This document shows, in pieces, positions 24,368 through 37,900 of a DNA stretch of 64,000 bases. Location of the stretch: assembly GCA_008508345.1 (NCBI GenBank), contig QNGE01003080.1:1-64000 (forward strand), in the 5' to 3' direction. Position 1 is the stretch's first letter. Each line of letters starts with the position of its first letter. The position numbers and the translations under genes are program-made. The stretch is from Paragonimus westermani (Eukaryota > Platyhelminthes > Trematoda > Plagiorchiida > Troglotrematidae). The notes under the pieces were generated by a model, which worked only from the letters and a program-made list of their open reading frames with translations, searched no databases and had not been told where the DNA came from.

Positions 24368-26929
24368 CCTTCGGCATCTCAAACGACATGCGATAAAGCC
24401 GTCCAGCCTCACCTTTCATATTCACTTCTGCAGTGAGTGACCCCTTTAACTGCACCAAGGCAGACTGCAAACGTGAAAGTGCTCGCGGGCACTCGACTTC
24501 GAAGCAGTGTGCGGACGTCGTTGATGTAGTCTCCGGGTGTTTCTGGGGATCCTGGAACATCGTAGGCAAACAGTAAGTTTCAGTTCGTCGGTTTAGTGTA
24601 GCAGTTGTGCCTTCTAAGATTAGCATGATTGTGTGCCTGCTTTCACCTGTGGTGATGATTAGCCGTCGGAAGTGGTCCAAAAGTTCATGTTCATTGAGAG
24701 CCTCTTCGGCCCTGATGAAGGGTCTGATGAGATGTTAAGTCGTCTAGTCAAGGTTCGAATGTTGTTTGACAATTTACGCCATTTTGGCATCGGTATGACC
24801 TCAGTTTTTCAGTGGAGGGCCGAGTGTATGGTGTCACTGTTAGAATGATACTGTTGTTTGCTTTGATTTCTAGTCTGTTCGCGTAGGTTTTGTCGTCAAT
24901 AGGTCCACTAAAATTGTCAATGTTTATCAGCAATTTTTGTTGCAAAAGGGACAAATCAGTAGCAAAGAAGGAAAAAGCTGAGAATGACTTATCAGAACAA
25001 AGAAATTTTTGATTACTTTCAGTTGTTTTTGTCGTGGAAAGGGTTGGTTCGGAGAACCCCATTCGGTGCCAATGGTTCAAAAGTCTGGCTCGATTGGCAC
25101 TGAAGGGCTGATCCAGCTTAAGGGCGCAATGTATAAAACTGATATTTGACTTATGTTGTTGACGATCACGGTAACCTGTACAACAATCAAAGCATTGTCT
25201 GTCGGAAACAGGAATGCCACAACTGTAAAAGTAGTCCTGCTGTATTCTCCTAAACGCTTCTGCGCGTTCAGTAGTACAATGTAGCTCATTGCATCTGCAG
25301 TTATCTCTCTTCTAATTGCTCTTCTTTGGGCTGTGTAATATTATTATACTTGAAGGGATCGAAGCCTTAGCCAAATTGATCCTCTGAATCAACACACCAT
25401 GATAAACTGATCATCGCCTCAAGATAACTGAAGAGGTTGGGTTACAACTTCGGATAAGACCTGTGCGTTTTTCTCTTTGCTGTTGTAACTCACTGCGTTG
25501 TCTCCAAACGAAAGTTTTATTGCATTTACTCTCTCGGCTTTAACTGATTACCTGTGTAACATTTGATACCATGCAACAACGATTGTTCTTTTGTATTAAG
25601 AGTCATAGTATTGACGCTGTGGTTTCTGTACATGGAAATCCTGGAATGGGTACTCAGCTTGAGGTTGCTTCACCGTCAGATGCCGGTAACTTGGTATGTC
25701 AATTCAGTTTAGTGAAAGTACACGCTGTGCTTGGTGTGTATAACCTATTCTACATTACTTCGTTCCTCTGGTTCCATGCTCGTTTCACATAGTTCGAGTT
25801 CGTTCATTAGACAGCACAACATTTACTTTCAAGTTCCGTTTGCCGGACCATCGTAATGCTTCAGGTATGAGACACCACTCTCTATCGAGGACATGTTGCA
25901 ATCCAGCGCATCGCATGGTAGAGAGCACTCATGTTAAATGGATTCATACCAGTATGTCTAACCTATCCTGCTTTAAGTGCATGTATGCTGTAAGTGTGCT
26001 TCACTTCAGCCTGAACCTACTCGTGGTGATTTCACTGAAATCACCAACCCACTCATAATTTCATGGTCTTTTTAATTCTCTATCTTAATTCACTGGTTCA
26101 TCTCACGTTTCACAGCACCTGGTCATATCTAGTTGCTTGCACTTTTAAATCGTGTACCGTTGTTTATACTGCATCTGAAATAATTTTCCACGATGTATTG
26201 TGTGGCCACCGCTATCACCACTGTGGTCATAGATCAGCTGATCTTGTGTTAACAGGTTACGGCACGTTTACCATCACCTGAGCTAAAGCTTATCATTCAC
26301 GCTGAGGTTACTATAACTTGTGTATTAAACGTACTCACACCTATTCCGCCCATCTAAGTGCTTTCATTTGTTCCATGCTCTGTTTATTCTGTTCTGTTCT
26401 CTATTTGCTCTCATCATTTGGCTAGCTTCTTGGTATTAATTTTGCCAACGAGAATCGGGACATAAAGTGTACTCCGAGAATCTCTGTTATCTGATAACTC
26501 AATGTGGAGTTGTAGTCCTTGTGTTGTGGATCATAACTGGCATAATCGTATAGTGAACTAAGCCGTTTACACATTCGCAATTGAATGGAATTATTCCAAC
26601 CGGGAAAACAGTGCAAGGTGGTAAAAGTCTAGATGCGCGAAATCACTTGTAAGCAAACAGAAACAGTCTATGTCGACCATATTGGATAGTGGTACCTTTG
26701 CGATATTTATGATGATTGTAATTCGCCTACTTATTGGGGGCCGTTGCCAAACAAGAATGCACCACACAGTTACTCCTGGTGACAACTAGTTAGTAGGCCC
26801 ACTGCTTCAGTTATCTTGACTGTGTACCACATTTCTTTTGGGCTGTGTTTTGGACAGTGTTGACATTTCTGGTCACGTGGTGGTGAGAAACGCTCATAAA
26901 ACTGCGCCCAAGTCTCTTAAACGCAGATG
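24368..26929. other. Unassigned sequence; three consecutive minus-strand ORFs
   Basis: Minus-strand open frames at 24324-24680, 24748-25080 and 25077-25289 follow each other in one direction with small gaps, but none shows a known motif. They could be remnants of an unrecognised mobile element or chance. Nothing else is seen up to 26.93 kb. Confidence 0.3.
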
Positions 26930-27440
26930 TGTACCGAATAATTGCGTGGTCATACTGTCAGCGCTTTGTTCTCATACTTAGGTTGGTGTTCACGGTGGAT
27001 TATCTGACAGTTTCAGCACCAGCAGCGACGTACGTCAAGACCTGTTCACTTTCATCACTTTTTCTTTGTTATGGACGAAGTAATAGAGGAATGTCTGTGG
27101 CATTCACAATATGCCAGCGTGGATCTCTTACATGGAGGGAGACTGAATAACCTGGACTACACCGACGACGAGACGTCACTTCGCGCTCTGCCAAATAGTT
27201 CAAAATGCGTTTTATAGCCTCAATGTGTAGGCTGGCTGTGCAACACTGTTGTGGTTACCTAGATTTACTGTTGAATACTAACACTATGGAGATTGTTGAT
27301 CGGTTTATGTACTTGGGAAGTTGCATCACCAGTGACGGTGGTATAGGGCATGTCCTCAAGACTATGGCGGTGTTCACCAATTTAGAACATTTCTGGCCAC
27401 GGGGATGCTTAAATGTTGTTCATATAGGGCGACTGTGAGG
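26930..27440 (+). pseudogene. RTE-like LINE RT/C-terminal fragment
   Basis: The nucleotide order parallels 18.46-18.95 kb: a region ending in ctgacagtttcagcac, then a decayed GVRQGC..SPFLF block, then YTDDE in place of YADD. Next comes the open frame 27205-27438 with MEIVDRFMYLGSCITSDGGI, the LINE C-terminal FxYLGSxIS motif. Several frame changes make it inactive. Confidence 0.65.
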
Positions 27441-28843
27441 GCTGGGCCACTTTGCGAGTACGCTAGAAGTCCTTGGTTCCCCACCGGAGAACACTGGTGA
27501 TGGCAGCCGTCTCAGCTTTCACAAAAGAACATCGTATGCGAATAATAGCAAGTAGCATAATGCAGTCACTCTGACTTTGTTTTTCCTTCGCAGTTTGTTT
27601 GTTCCTATACCACACTGGGTAGACGTTACTGTCAGGTTCCCCAAAACTAAGCTAGTAACACCGATTGCTCTTCAGTGTTCTTAACACTGCCATCTCAGAC
27701 AGTCTCCAGAACTGTGACCCTGCCATTGCGTGTTTGACCTCCTTCTGTTCTGTTCTTGTGCAGAAGTGATTTTGAAGTGAATTTTCTCTTCTCATATTCT
27801 TCTGTCTTTTTGTGCCTTGCTTGAGTTTCACTGTGTGATCCCATGAAACGGTGTGGTCAATGTGGACCGTGGACGGTTGTGTTAACGTTCTGATGCACTT
27901 GAGATAACTAAAATGTAACCGTACTTGCTCACAAATTTAACGCTTCTGTGGTTAAGATCGGCTGATGCCGGAACCCTCTGTCTGAGTTTGTTGAACAACT
28001 GGGCATTCTACAGTCCTCACAATAATATACGCATGGTTTGTGAATAAACCCCTATCCTTCCACCCTTTATTATCGCATTTTAATTCTTATCCTTCGAGTT
28101 TCTCGTTGCCCTATCGAATCGCTACTCAGTCGACAACCTCGCGTTCACGACTTTTCAGTTAAGTTGAGACTTTCATTCACTTTATCCATCAGTGCTTTCA
28201 TTCAAAAACCTGATAAGTAGACAGGGCTCAGATGGCTAATAAATGAACACTGCTCCCCTCTTCGTAGCTCCGGTAAGTGCAACCATGTGAGTTGATAAAC
28301 GTGTTTGAGCCTATCTGTCGTGCATACGTTTGCTCGAATCGATAGTTTTACTCAAACTGGCGTCTCCTGTGATACAACTGTGTTGTATACTGTTTCACTG
28401 ACCCCACATATTCTGACCTTTCCAGTGTTTATGAAGCGTAAGCTTTGCCAGCAGTCTGGGTGGTGTTTTTTTATTCGTAAGTTCTAATAGAAGCGAATTC
28501 CGACTCAATTGTCAATGGCATTCAAGGTGGACCGAAGTATTAGTACGGTGGACAGCATTGTCCTGGCAATTTGTTGGTCATCGATCAGCTCAGTCAAATT
28601 CGTTCTGCTTTTTCTGATTGTCTAACGAGCGGTCATTCACAGGTCCGTATCAATCCACGCCATTATGTATAGTCGTTTCACTGTTTCATCTGTACACAAA
28701 TTTTACTTGCGCTTTGCTAAATACACGTGACTTTTCTGTGTATAAAAAACGACTTCTGTACAGCACTATCTTAATTTGTTTGAAACACTGTTTTTCTGCT
28801 GCAATTTCCTACTTGAATTACCTTCTTACTCCCTTATTTTCAG
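27441..28843. other. Presumed PTPN9 upstream intron, no feature seen
   Basis: It precedes the first recognisable exon. The missing upstream CRAL-TRIO exon, which should end in phase 2, was looked for here and not found. The plus-strand open frames at 28305-28487 and 28618-28953 are not similar to CRAL-TRIO apart from the real exon they overlap. Confidence 0.35.
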
Positions 28844-28949
28844 CGAACAATCTCAACGCAAAGGTCTCATCGTACTGTACGACATGCGGGACGCAAAATA
28901 CGCCAATTTCGACTATCATTTGTGCATCAAATTGCTCAATTTGTTCAAA
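28844..28949 (+). CDS. PTPN9: PTPN9 visible exon 1: middle of the CRAL-TRIO domain
   Basis: This exon begins after a polypyrimidine tract ending in ttttcag and ends at a gtgagt donor (28950). It starts with the last base of a codon (previous exon phase 2) and ends in phase 0. The 35 complete codons include [11 protein letters not shown] and YANFDYHL, the CRAL-TRIO strand-plus-helix typical of SEC14 proteins, then LLNLFK just before the donor. Human PTPN9 has very similar strings in the same order (QRNGL..IYDM, YANF, VLNLLK). It is the most 5' coding exon I could identify. An upstream exon ending in phase 2 must exist, but a scan of the preceding kilobases gave no convincing match. Confidence 0.85.
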
Positions 28950-31900
28950 GTGAGTCACTTATGTGAAAAAAAGGAAATTGTAAGACGGGTGAAATGTATA
29001 GTCGTTCCTGTTCAGTGTAGGACGATCGTTTTGTTTTCCGGTCAATCATACTTTCCTAATTTTTAACGACCTTACCTATCCAGATCGTTTCGTTCTACGA
29101 TCATGTCGTGAAACTTCAGTTCAGTGGAGTTTGCTCTCTAGGATTAATGTTGTTCCTTGATAATCACTGATTGCTGATCACACGTTCGCGGGTTCAAATC
29201 CGGGTAGGTTCAGCTGCTCCTGATGTTTTGATTTGGACAGTTTGACAATACCATCTAGTCTCTACATGCAACCTAATCTGTAACCTGGGAGGAAAAGCTT
29301 GACAGATTCGTTGAGGTATTCTCTCTCTCTGTAAACCTAATCAGTGCTTTGGTATACTTTAAGCCACTAATCCTGTGCTCATCACTGCTGGGGTCTGAGT
29401 GGATGCATCGTTTCACTCGCCTCTCAGTGGCACTGGACTCACATCACAATTCTGCTGTTATGTAGCTAACATAAACAAGGCAAGCCGCGTGCATATCTAC
29501 ACCATTTACGGATTAGGTTCTCCACTAGTGTGCAGTTATATTCCAGACGCTGTTTCGACTGGTTCTTATTTGGAGTTTTACTTCTGACCATCTTTGTTGA
29601 AGAGGCAGAAATTCAGCTCAATTTTTTGAATCGCGGTTACGGAATCCATAGGGGTGGTCAGATGACCAACAAGATAGGGTTTCAAACACACCGTCAGCCT
29701 GGTGGATTAATCATCTGCCGTAACTGATTGAACATGCGACCACTGTAGGAAACCGTTACTAACACGTTAGAGGTCGACAAGCATTCAACTAGGGTGTCCG
29801 GTGTGGCCATGCTAGCGTTCATCAAGCACGCTGAACACAATAACGGCTGTCTGCATCTGTCGGTCGCTTGACCTGCGGAGTTGTTTATTCCCAGATTGCT
29901 GTTGCAATGTGTATGAAAAGATGCAACAACAAGTATTTATTGTCACTAGTGCAACGCCAGCTGCTTTGTTGTCACGTCCCGCATAGTGCCTATATACACG
30001 CTTCCAGTCTCCGCTCCCACTTCACTACTACCCTTAATTTCCGTGCTCGATGTGTTCTTTTGGATTCCCGGTGCTGCGTACCGTACAACACTGCTTCTCT
30101 TCCGAGGTTCCTTGACTGTTTTTCATCTACTGATTGCTTCTCTCTGAATGACGCAGTGTTGGCTTTTGATTCGTTAGTACTCCTCTAGTCCGCTCTCCAG
30201 TTATATCGTTACTTTGCTAATCCACTGTGATGTATCCTTTTTATCACACCGCTCTTATCTGAGCTCTGTCTCCAAAGGGCTTCATACGGATCTTTCCATT
30301 TAAAGCACGGGCTTTGAGCTCCGAGCCACTTGATCTTGTTTTCAGATAACTTCGTTATTTTATCTTTCCTCTCTCGCCGAACTTCTTGGCCGTGTCAAGC
30401 CGCTAAGCTAATGATTCCTCTCTTGTATGACTGCGAAGCTTTCAGATTTTGCTTAGGCGTTGTTCCTTCTGCAACTAACTCTGGCGAAAGCATTGCACTG
30501 CAGCCATATTCCATAATATATAATATCTACTTATGAGAGTTCCTTGATATCAAAGACAGGTATTGTCTATAATAGTTGCTGGAGTCCCCGGCTGATGTTG
30601 TTGACAGACAAATAGGCGAGCTACCAAATCGTCTTTCATCTTTAGCCTGTATTCTCTGTGTTCGATGGATCGCGTGTTCTGGTGCATCTAGTGTTTGCTG
30701 CGTCATGGCATTGTACTACCAGTTTTCCTTCCATTTATCTCGGAACGACCACCACATGAGGGCTGCCACGCCAATAACCCTGCACTGCTGGGTTCAACTC
30801 TTCCGTTGGAAAGCGATTATTTTAAGTTCTTGATCATTATAATTTGTCTGGATCTTTGCTCCTCTTTCCAAAACGTTAAGTACCTTCCAAAGTGCCTTAT
30901 CTCGCTACTGTGAACGTACTTGTCTGGTTGTTTTGTTCTATTAAGCTGTCGCCTTCAAATATCGCTGTGGAAAGTTGCTCGTCTACTAGCAGTTGGTAAA
31001 GTATGTCAGCAACAGTTTCTATGCTCAGGCACGTGGTTGGTCGTAAAATTTTATTCTTGTAGACGCAATAACCACCAAGCTAATTTGCCTCCCGAGACCC
31101 TCGTAGTCCTGATCCACCCACAGGTTTGCCGCCGGTCTCCACGGGAACCTACTTGCATGTGGTCCAATGTCCAGACGACTGGCAAGTATTTTTTCCCAGT
31201 GGTTGAATATTTCCGCTCAGCTGATATATTTGATTATTTCCCCTTTCTATTTGAGTGGTACTCTAGCATCATGGCCACTGGCATCCGTTGCTGTGAGGAA
31301 CGATTCATTTGTATTCGCAGGTCTCAAAGTCAGTAGTTGCTCGTTCGTCTCCTGTTACGCTTGTCTGAATGCTCTCTGGACGTCGTCAACCCATTTACAT
31401 TTCTTGTACTTTCAGAGGAGTTGATAGAGTGATTACATGACAGTGAAAATCTTTCTCAAACCAACTCGGCTCATAACCTTTCTCAGCGTGCACTTGAGAT
31501 CAGGAACCAGGGTCTGTCAAATTGTCATTTTGTTTTCTAACAATGGCTTAATTTCACTCTGGCCAACCATGTATCACAGTCATGCCAACGATGACCATCC
31601 GAGTGGCGACTTATCAGCGTTGATCCGGAGTCCACTGTTCTGAATTTGTTTGCGACAGCATTTAGATGTGAGGCATGCTCAAATACTACAATATCATCTT
31701 CGTTTTGCGAACTGAACCACCGAACATCGAAATGTGAACGATGCTCCGCACAAGCCATCCGTCGTAAGCTTGTATTGATATCGTGCACCGTAAATGCGGT
31801 GTTCTCACTATCCGCGAGTTCACTCGCCACCTTCTGTATCTGCAGCGTAAATCCAGCGCTATGGACAACTTCGCTCGTTACCACTCATCAGAAATATCAG

Positions 31901-34900
31901 CAATGGACGGTGCTGGCAATACCGCGTCTCGCGCTGTTCTGTTAGTCTGAAATCCACGTAAAAGCGGTTCCTTCATTTCTTGCCCAATGTATAGGCTCTT
32001 GGTTTCCATCCAGTACGCTCCAAGTGTGTCTTTCCGCTCCGTCTTCGAGGTGAACCGGTATTCTGCGGGGTTCGTACCTCCGAGGTATCCCGGTTGTTGC
32101 TGCACCATGCATATTTGCATGATCCGTACAGATCATTACTGTCAGCATGTTTCTCCTCAGCGAACTGTAGTAGGGAAGCTGTGTGAATTGGGATCCTAAT
32201 CATGCGCATTCAGTTAACGTCATTTTGCTTATTTGCCGTGATTGTCTGGATACTGTACTTGGTCAGCAAAGTCGTGAGTTTCAGGTCTCCTCCCGCAATC
32301 CGTTGCACCGACTTTTGAAGTTCGACCATGTGAAAACCCGACCCACCCCTATCCGTCCAGCGTCCACCCCTGTATATTCTACCTCTCCTGTTTCTCACCG
32401 TTGATTGGACCGTAACCCAAACGTTTTTGCTTCTTCACGTCAATTTGATAGTTTTGTACCTTGCTTGAGTGTTGCGTGCATCACCTTTTTGGAGCTCGGC
32501 TCAGTCCCGTTGCTTTTGAACCTGTTCACTGCTCGGAAGAACTCTGTTGGATACGTATATTACACTATATGATTATACTTCATATTTAGCCCGTTCAACC
32601 CTACATTGTGATTCATTTCCCGAAATCGATCTATTGATCGAAATTGTTGAGGTTGTCTACTTACTCAATTGTACCGTACCATTGTGATTCAATCTTGTTT
32701 TGATTATTTGGGAGCGTTGGTCAATGTCGTGGAAGGTCGTACATCCGTCGCAGCTAGAAAACCGGCTTTAAGGATGATCTGCTTGGTTTCTGCATATACA
32801 ACAAAGCGGTGCTTCACTATTCGGCCGTCAGTATGCACTCCGCATTCTTTCACATCCTCAACCATCAGGTTGTGATCTCCAACTGTTCCGCTTATCATTG
32901 ATGTCAGTTCCACACTTTGCCTCTTTCTGCGGGCAGTCACCGAACTGGCCATGTTGCTTTGTCTTCTCGTCAATCACAGCACATGTCTGTACCGCCCGTT
33001 CTCAGTGGACTTCTTCACTAATTGCCCCACCCTACAAACAAACACTTTAATTTCAACCCCTCCGATTCATCGACCGGGACGCTCCTTCTCTTAGTGTCCC
33101 TTCAACCTCACGGAAGAACCTTTCTTGTTTGCCGTCCGTCCGTACTGTGGTTCTGAGTGCAAGTACACCCACCACTAGCAGTCCCAGTTCACTGTGCAAC
33201 TTGTCCACCATTTTACAATCGGGATTGTTCACCTTCTCCAAGTTCATGGATGGAGCTCCCAATTCCCTCGCCACTTGCAGTTTTAGTAATGTTTCTACTT
33301 TGAGTGACATGGACAACGCAGACTTGGTCGTGAACAGCCATCGGGACACTTTCGATACACTGCCCCAGCAGTACCTATCGCTTAGCATCTCGATCCAATC
33401 CAGGTTTTTCTTGTCTCCAAAACCACTGTAGAGCGTTCGCGAACATGGGGATCTATTTTTTTGCTAAAGCAAGGCCACATCGCACCCTGGCGGTCGAGCA
33501 GGCTGCCGGATGCAGCCACCATTGCTTTCTTCACAGCGACCCACTCCATCTCTGCGCTACTTCCAGAACCACCTTCTCTTCGTCCTTCATCGCCATCCGC
33601 AGAGCATTCAGCTCCACATAGTCGGTCTTGACCGTGACCACCTCGACCACTTGACCCAAATCCCCGTGAAGTCCCCCAGCGGCTGCGGCCACGGGTTCTT
33701 CATTTGCGAGTAATTGTTATCGCAAAAGACGCTTGATCTACGAAGTTGTTCCTTGTCAGACACCCTTTGTAAGATATCTGTAAATACACAGCAAACGTTA
33801 GCACTTTTCCTAACTTCTGTCGTATCCCGCCATCCGTCCTCAATGTTGCACTATCAGTCTTTTCATTGACACTTCTCGTACAACACATATAAACACTTCC
33901 AATCCTCGCTGCAAGTCTTCTGCCTTTCTCACGTTGTTTGTTTTCGTTGACTGCGAGTCGTTCTCTCCGATTTGATCTTGTTCATTAGTGGCGCTGTGCA
34001 TTACACGATATGTAATAGCCGAGTTGTGTCAAATTGCCTCAAAATCTCAAATCTGAGACGTTCAGTGGGAACGTCAGTGCATCCATCACTTAGTCAGCTC
34101 AAACACAACCAGCGTTTAAGTCATAGGCCACTATTTTTCTTCGCCGGTGAACATTATTGCTCAGTCTTTAGGCAAATAAGTCGGCTTGAGCAACGCCCTC
34201 CAGTGTGTGTCAGATTATGAAACAGGAGACAGCCTTTCTGTGAAAGTCAGCTTTAGACCAAATAACGTTGCGCCACTAATCATAGCCATCGTCGGCAGTG
34301 GTCGACACTGTATCCTACCGTTGTACAGTTATGAGAAAAATAAAGAACTCCACTCCAGAGGTATAGGAATGGAAAACACGTAAACTTGGTTCTAAAAAAA
34401 CCTATGTCTCGACCCAAACAATCAACACTATAGTGTGTACAACAACGTTCTAACTATAATAAGACGTTACCTGCAAGACGAATTTTTTATAGTTGCCACT
34501 GATTTGCTTCATTATTTGCACTTGGTTCACAAGCAGTTCAGTCGGGCCATGGCAACATCCTTACTACTGTACTCGATAGCCACCATCCTCTTAACATCTC
34601 CAGTCACAGACTGTGTACAGATCAGTAAGTGACCACGATCTGTAGTGGTCAACCTAACCTACTTGTAGCTGACTTCATTTCGTTAAGGTAAACCATCATC
34701 TCGAATCCTATGCTAGTTGGCTAGAACATCGGCTGAGGCTGCTCGGCTTGTCAGGCCTAGTACCTCACACAACCGTCTACTTTTCAACATCCCTAATAAC
34801 TAAGTTGTTAAATGAGCCCGGATCCCTTATTCGATATCCGTTTCTCAACTTCCCTGTTCGTCCTTTGACATCACCCGATGCGTGTGATTAGACGCAAACG

Positions 34901-37900
34901 TTGACCGTTTACGTTCTCCACTCTGAACGGTTGCGTTTTTCAGTCACATGGTAGCACCGCTCTTATATATACGCCTTTTAAGCTTCCAAGAGCTGCATCT
35001 CTGTCGCTACTAATAACGTTGCCTTGAGGATACGAAAGTCGATTTTTTTCCCCTGTACTCCTGCTGCTGTTGTTGTGGCTCCCCAAGTACTTGAATCCAC
35101 CAGCAACCAGCATAGCTTAATGGTACCCTGATTGTATACTTTCGTCATATGGTACTGGCTTTTTCGACATGATGCCTGTATTTTGATGTGTTATTTGTGT
35201 GAGTTCAGTGGCATCCGATTAGTAGTAAGAACTTCTGGTTGTTACAATCTGAACATCACTCATATTTGACCACAGTTTCTGCGTCCAGAAAAGCCTTTTA
35301 GAGGCTGCGGACAACTGTGAATAGTGTTCAGGTGATACCAAATGTGTCCGTGCTGTTGTTTGGTAACGTTGTGATAGCTGAGACAGACATGTTCTGCTCT
35401 ACTTCACTCGAACGACTCCTAAAAGCCATTTCTTAGCTATATCAATATCATTCGGTCTGTTTTCGTCTCAAAGGGTATCTATCCGGCCCGATTGCGGAAA
35501 GTTATCATCGTTGAAGCTCCAATGTGGTTTCGCGCACCATTCGGTGTCCTCAGACTATTTGTCAAAGAGAAAATGCGCGACCGAGTGAGTTTTTGTTGTT
35601 TCAGTGATTTTCCTTTTGCTCGTTCACTTTTACTGATTCGAATGAGTTGCCACATCTAAATGCTCATCTAATCGCTTCACGCGAGCGATGTTCAGTGTTG
35701 CTCGATCGACTGCATAATTGGCTGTTGGTGCTCATGGTTACGAAAGCCTTTCGAAATCGGCAACGTTTCTGTGCTTTCTTTTCTTATTCAGCCGATCAGT
35801 TTCATTTTCTGCCATCGGCACCACTGACAACTCAAGCTTGAGTATGTTAAACGTCCAACTTTGGTCAGTCAAACGAACCACATTTACAACGCTCAATGCT
35901 GCTCCACTCTTCTTTCTATAGTTTTGTGTTTCGAATGGTACGCTTACGAGCACAACGACATATCCTAATTTCCCACTAGCTCACCTATCCCTTTATGACA
36001 GTAAAGTCACGGGCACTTGCATTGATGCCAACATTACAACCTCAACTGGCCCACGTTATGTTGTACGTTTGTGTTGGAGCGACTCAGTATTATCGAATCA
36101 CATTTGCATTCCGGTAACTGAAATGGAGATCGTTGAGTTTTTGATATTGCTTCGCCCTCGCTTATGCATTTTATTCTTCCTCTGGCCTATCCCTACCTAC
36201 TTCAATTGGTAGGTTTCCTAATTTTCTTCTTTCACAGTCTGTCTTATGCTATAATCATTTCTCGTTTAGTTAACCTAACTGTTTTTGCTTGAGAACAATT
36301 TGTCCCCGTCTGTCTTCTTGGTGTTTCATTATCAGATCTCGACTGTCGACTTTGACGAACTGCATGTACATTTGACACCTTCGTTGATCCAGCGAGTGTT
36401 CCAGCAGCTAACTCGACATCGACATTTCGACTGGCTACGCACGTGTTTGGAGAAAAGCGGTCACGCGGCCCAACTCCCGCCTGACTATTTTATCACCCCA
36501 CAGCCGGTCTACCGTAGTTTAGGCAGCGGTGACATTCTCCAATGCGATCGGATTTCCTGCTCGGGCTTTTGTCATGACTCTGTGAAGGATTATGCACACC
36601 AGAATCGTTATCGCCGCAATTCTGAGAACTACTTGAATGCAATCGAGTCCCCCTCCGTTTCCGGTCATGTTCTCGTCGCGGACAATGGCTACACTCAAAC
36701 CGTTGTTCCTCCCCTTTCCAGGCACGATTCCGGCAGTCTGAATCGAATGCTGACTTCTATGTACAGTACTGTGCATCCCTCTACCAGAACACATCACTCT
36801 CTACACTCTCCCACTACAATGGATCATTTTGGACGTCGTTCGTTTCGCGTGTCCAAGTTCAGACTGCGAAATAACAACGGTCTGCATGCTCTCTCTACTT
36901 CCAAATCCTCCGACACAAATTCCACAGATAGCCGTGGTCCAGCCTCCATGAAACACTTGAACGAGACCGACCCGATGTCACCCACGCGTCTCGCGGTTCC
37001 CGAATTTATCGCACGTATCCAGGCGCTCGGTTCCGTAGGATTGTGTGCTGAGTTCGAAAGTTTGTTCAAAGACAGACCCGTCCATGGTTCGTGTGATAGA
37101 TTCATGTGAGTGTACGCGCATATGTATTTTGAACTGCTCGGCTGTAGCGTAGTTTTTCTAGTACAGTACAGTTTAAATCAGCAACTTATTTCTCGTGAGA
37201 TTGTGTATAGTTATTACAAATTTGCTTGTCAGATCCTGCTTTTTTAATCAATCTAAGCTCGAAATCTGAAAGCTTTTCAAAACCAGTACTGTGTAAACGT
37301 TACGTCTACGATATTCTGACCGTTTTTTAAGAGTTCAATTGATTCCAGCGCGTTATTCCTGGAGTCGAATCAAGTACATGCAAACCTCAAGCTTAATAGA
37401 GAGAACGAAGTAAACAACTGCCTCTCGTCGGAAGATCTGACGGTACGATAGGAAGATCTGTCTACAAAAAGCCTACCTGTACAGGACAGTATACACGCTT
37501 CGAAAGCTTTCGTTCAGTACACTATAAGGGAGGCCCAATTCGAACGCTGTTTCACAGAGATTGGAGGCTGTGCACGGAATCTACCACAAGGATTAAACAC
37601 ACCCACAGATACCTTGCAGACCAACGTGTAACCCCTGCAATTTATCAGAAATTATGACAGTGTCATCATCCTGAGGATGAAGTAACAACGATACCGAAGA
37701 AGAAGGTGCAATTAGGACTTTCGTTTCTAGGTGACGGCTGGTCAACAACTAAAAAAAATTACACGCAAGTCCTTAGATCGAGCGATGAGAATGGATATTA
37801 GGAAATGGCTGTGGTTGCCCAGCGACACGTACAATGCTCTCTTGTACCCGGATATCAATTCCGGCGGCCTTGGGATACCATATCTTCAATCTCGTGTGCC

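Noticed and set aside
24324..25289. Three minus-strand ORFs in a row as a gene or operon
   Set aside because: No motifs, no splice signals that join them convincingly, and a genome context full of decayed elements; left as unassigned.
25571..25792. Possible upstream exon (plus strand) for PTPN9 ending at a gtatgt site
   Set aside because: The translation does not match any CRAL-TRIO segment and the phase does not fit the first visible exon.
36285..36335. ATG at 36285 as the PTPN9 start
   Set aside because: The residues before 36336 do not resemble the family; a good acceptor at 36336 joins in phase to the CRAL-TRIO exon at 35474-35584.
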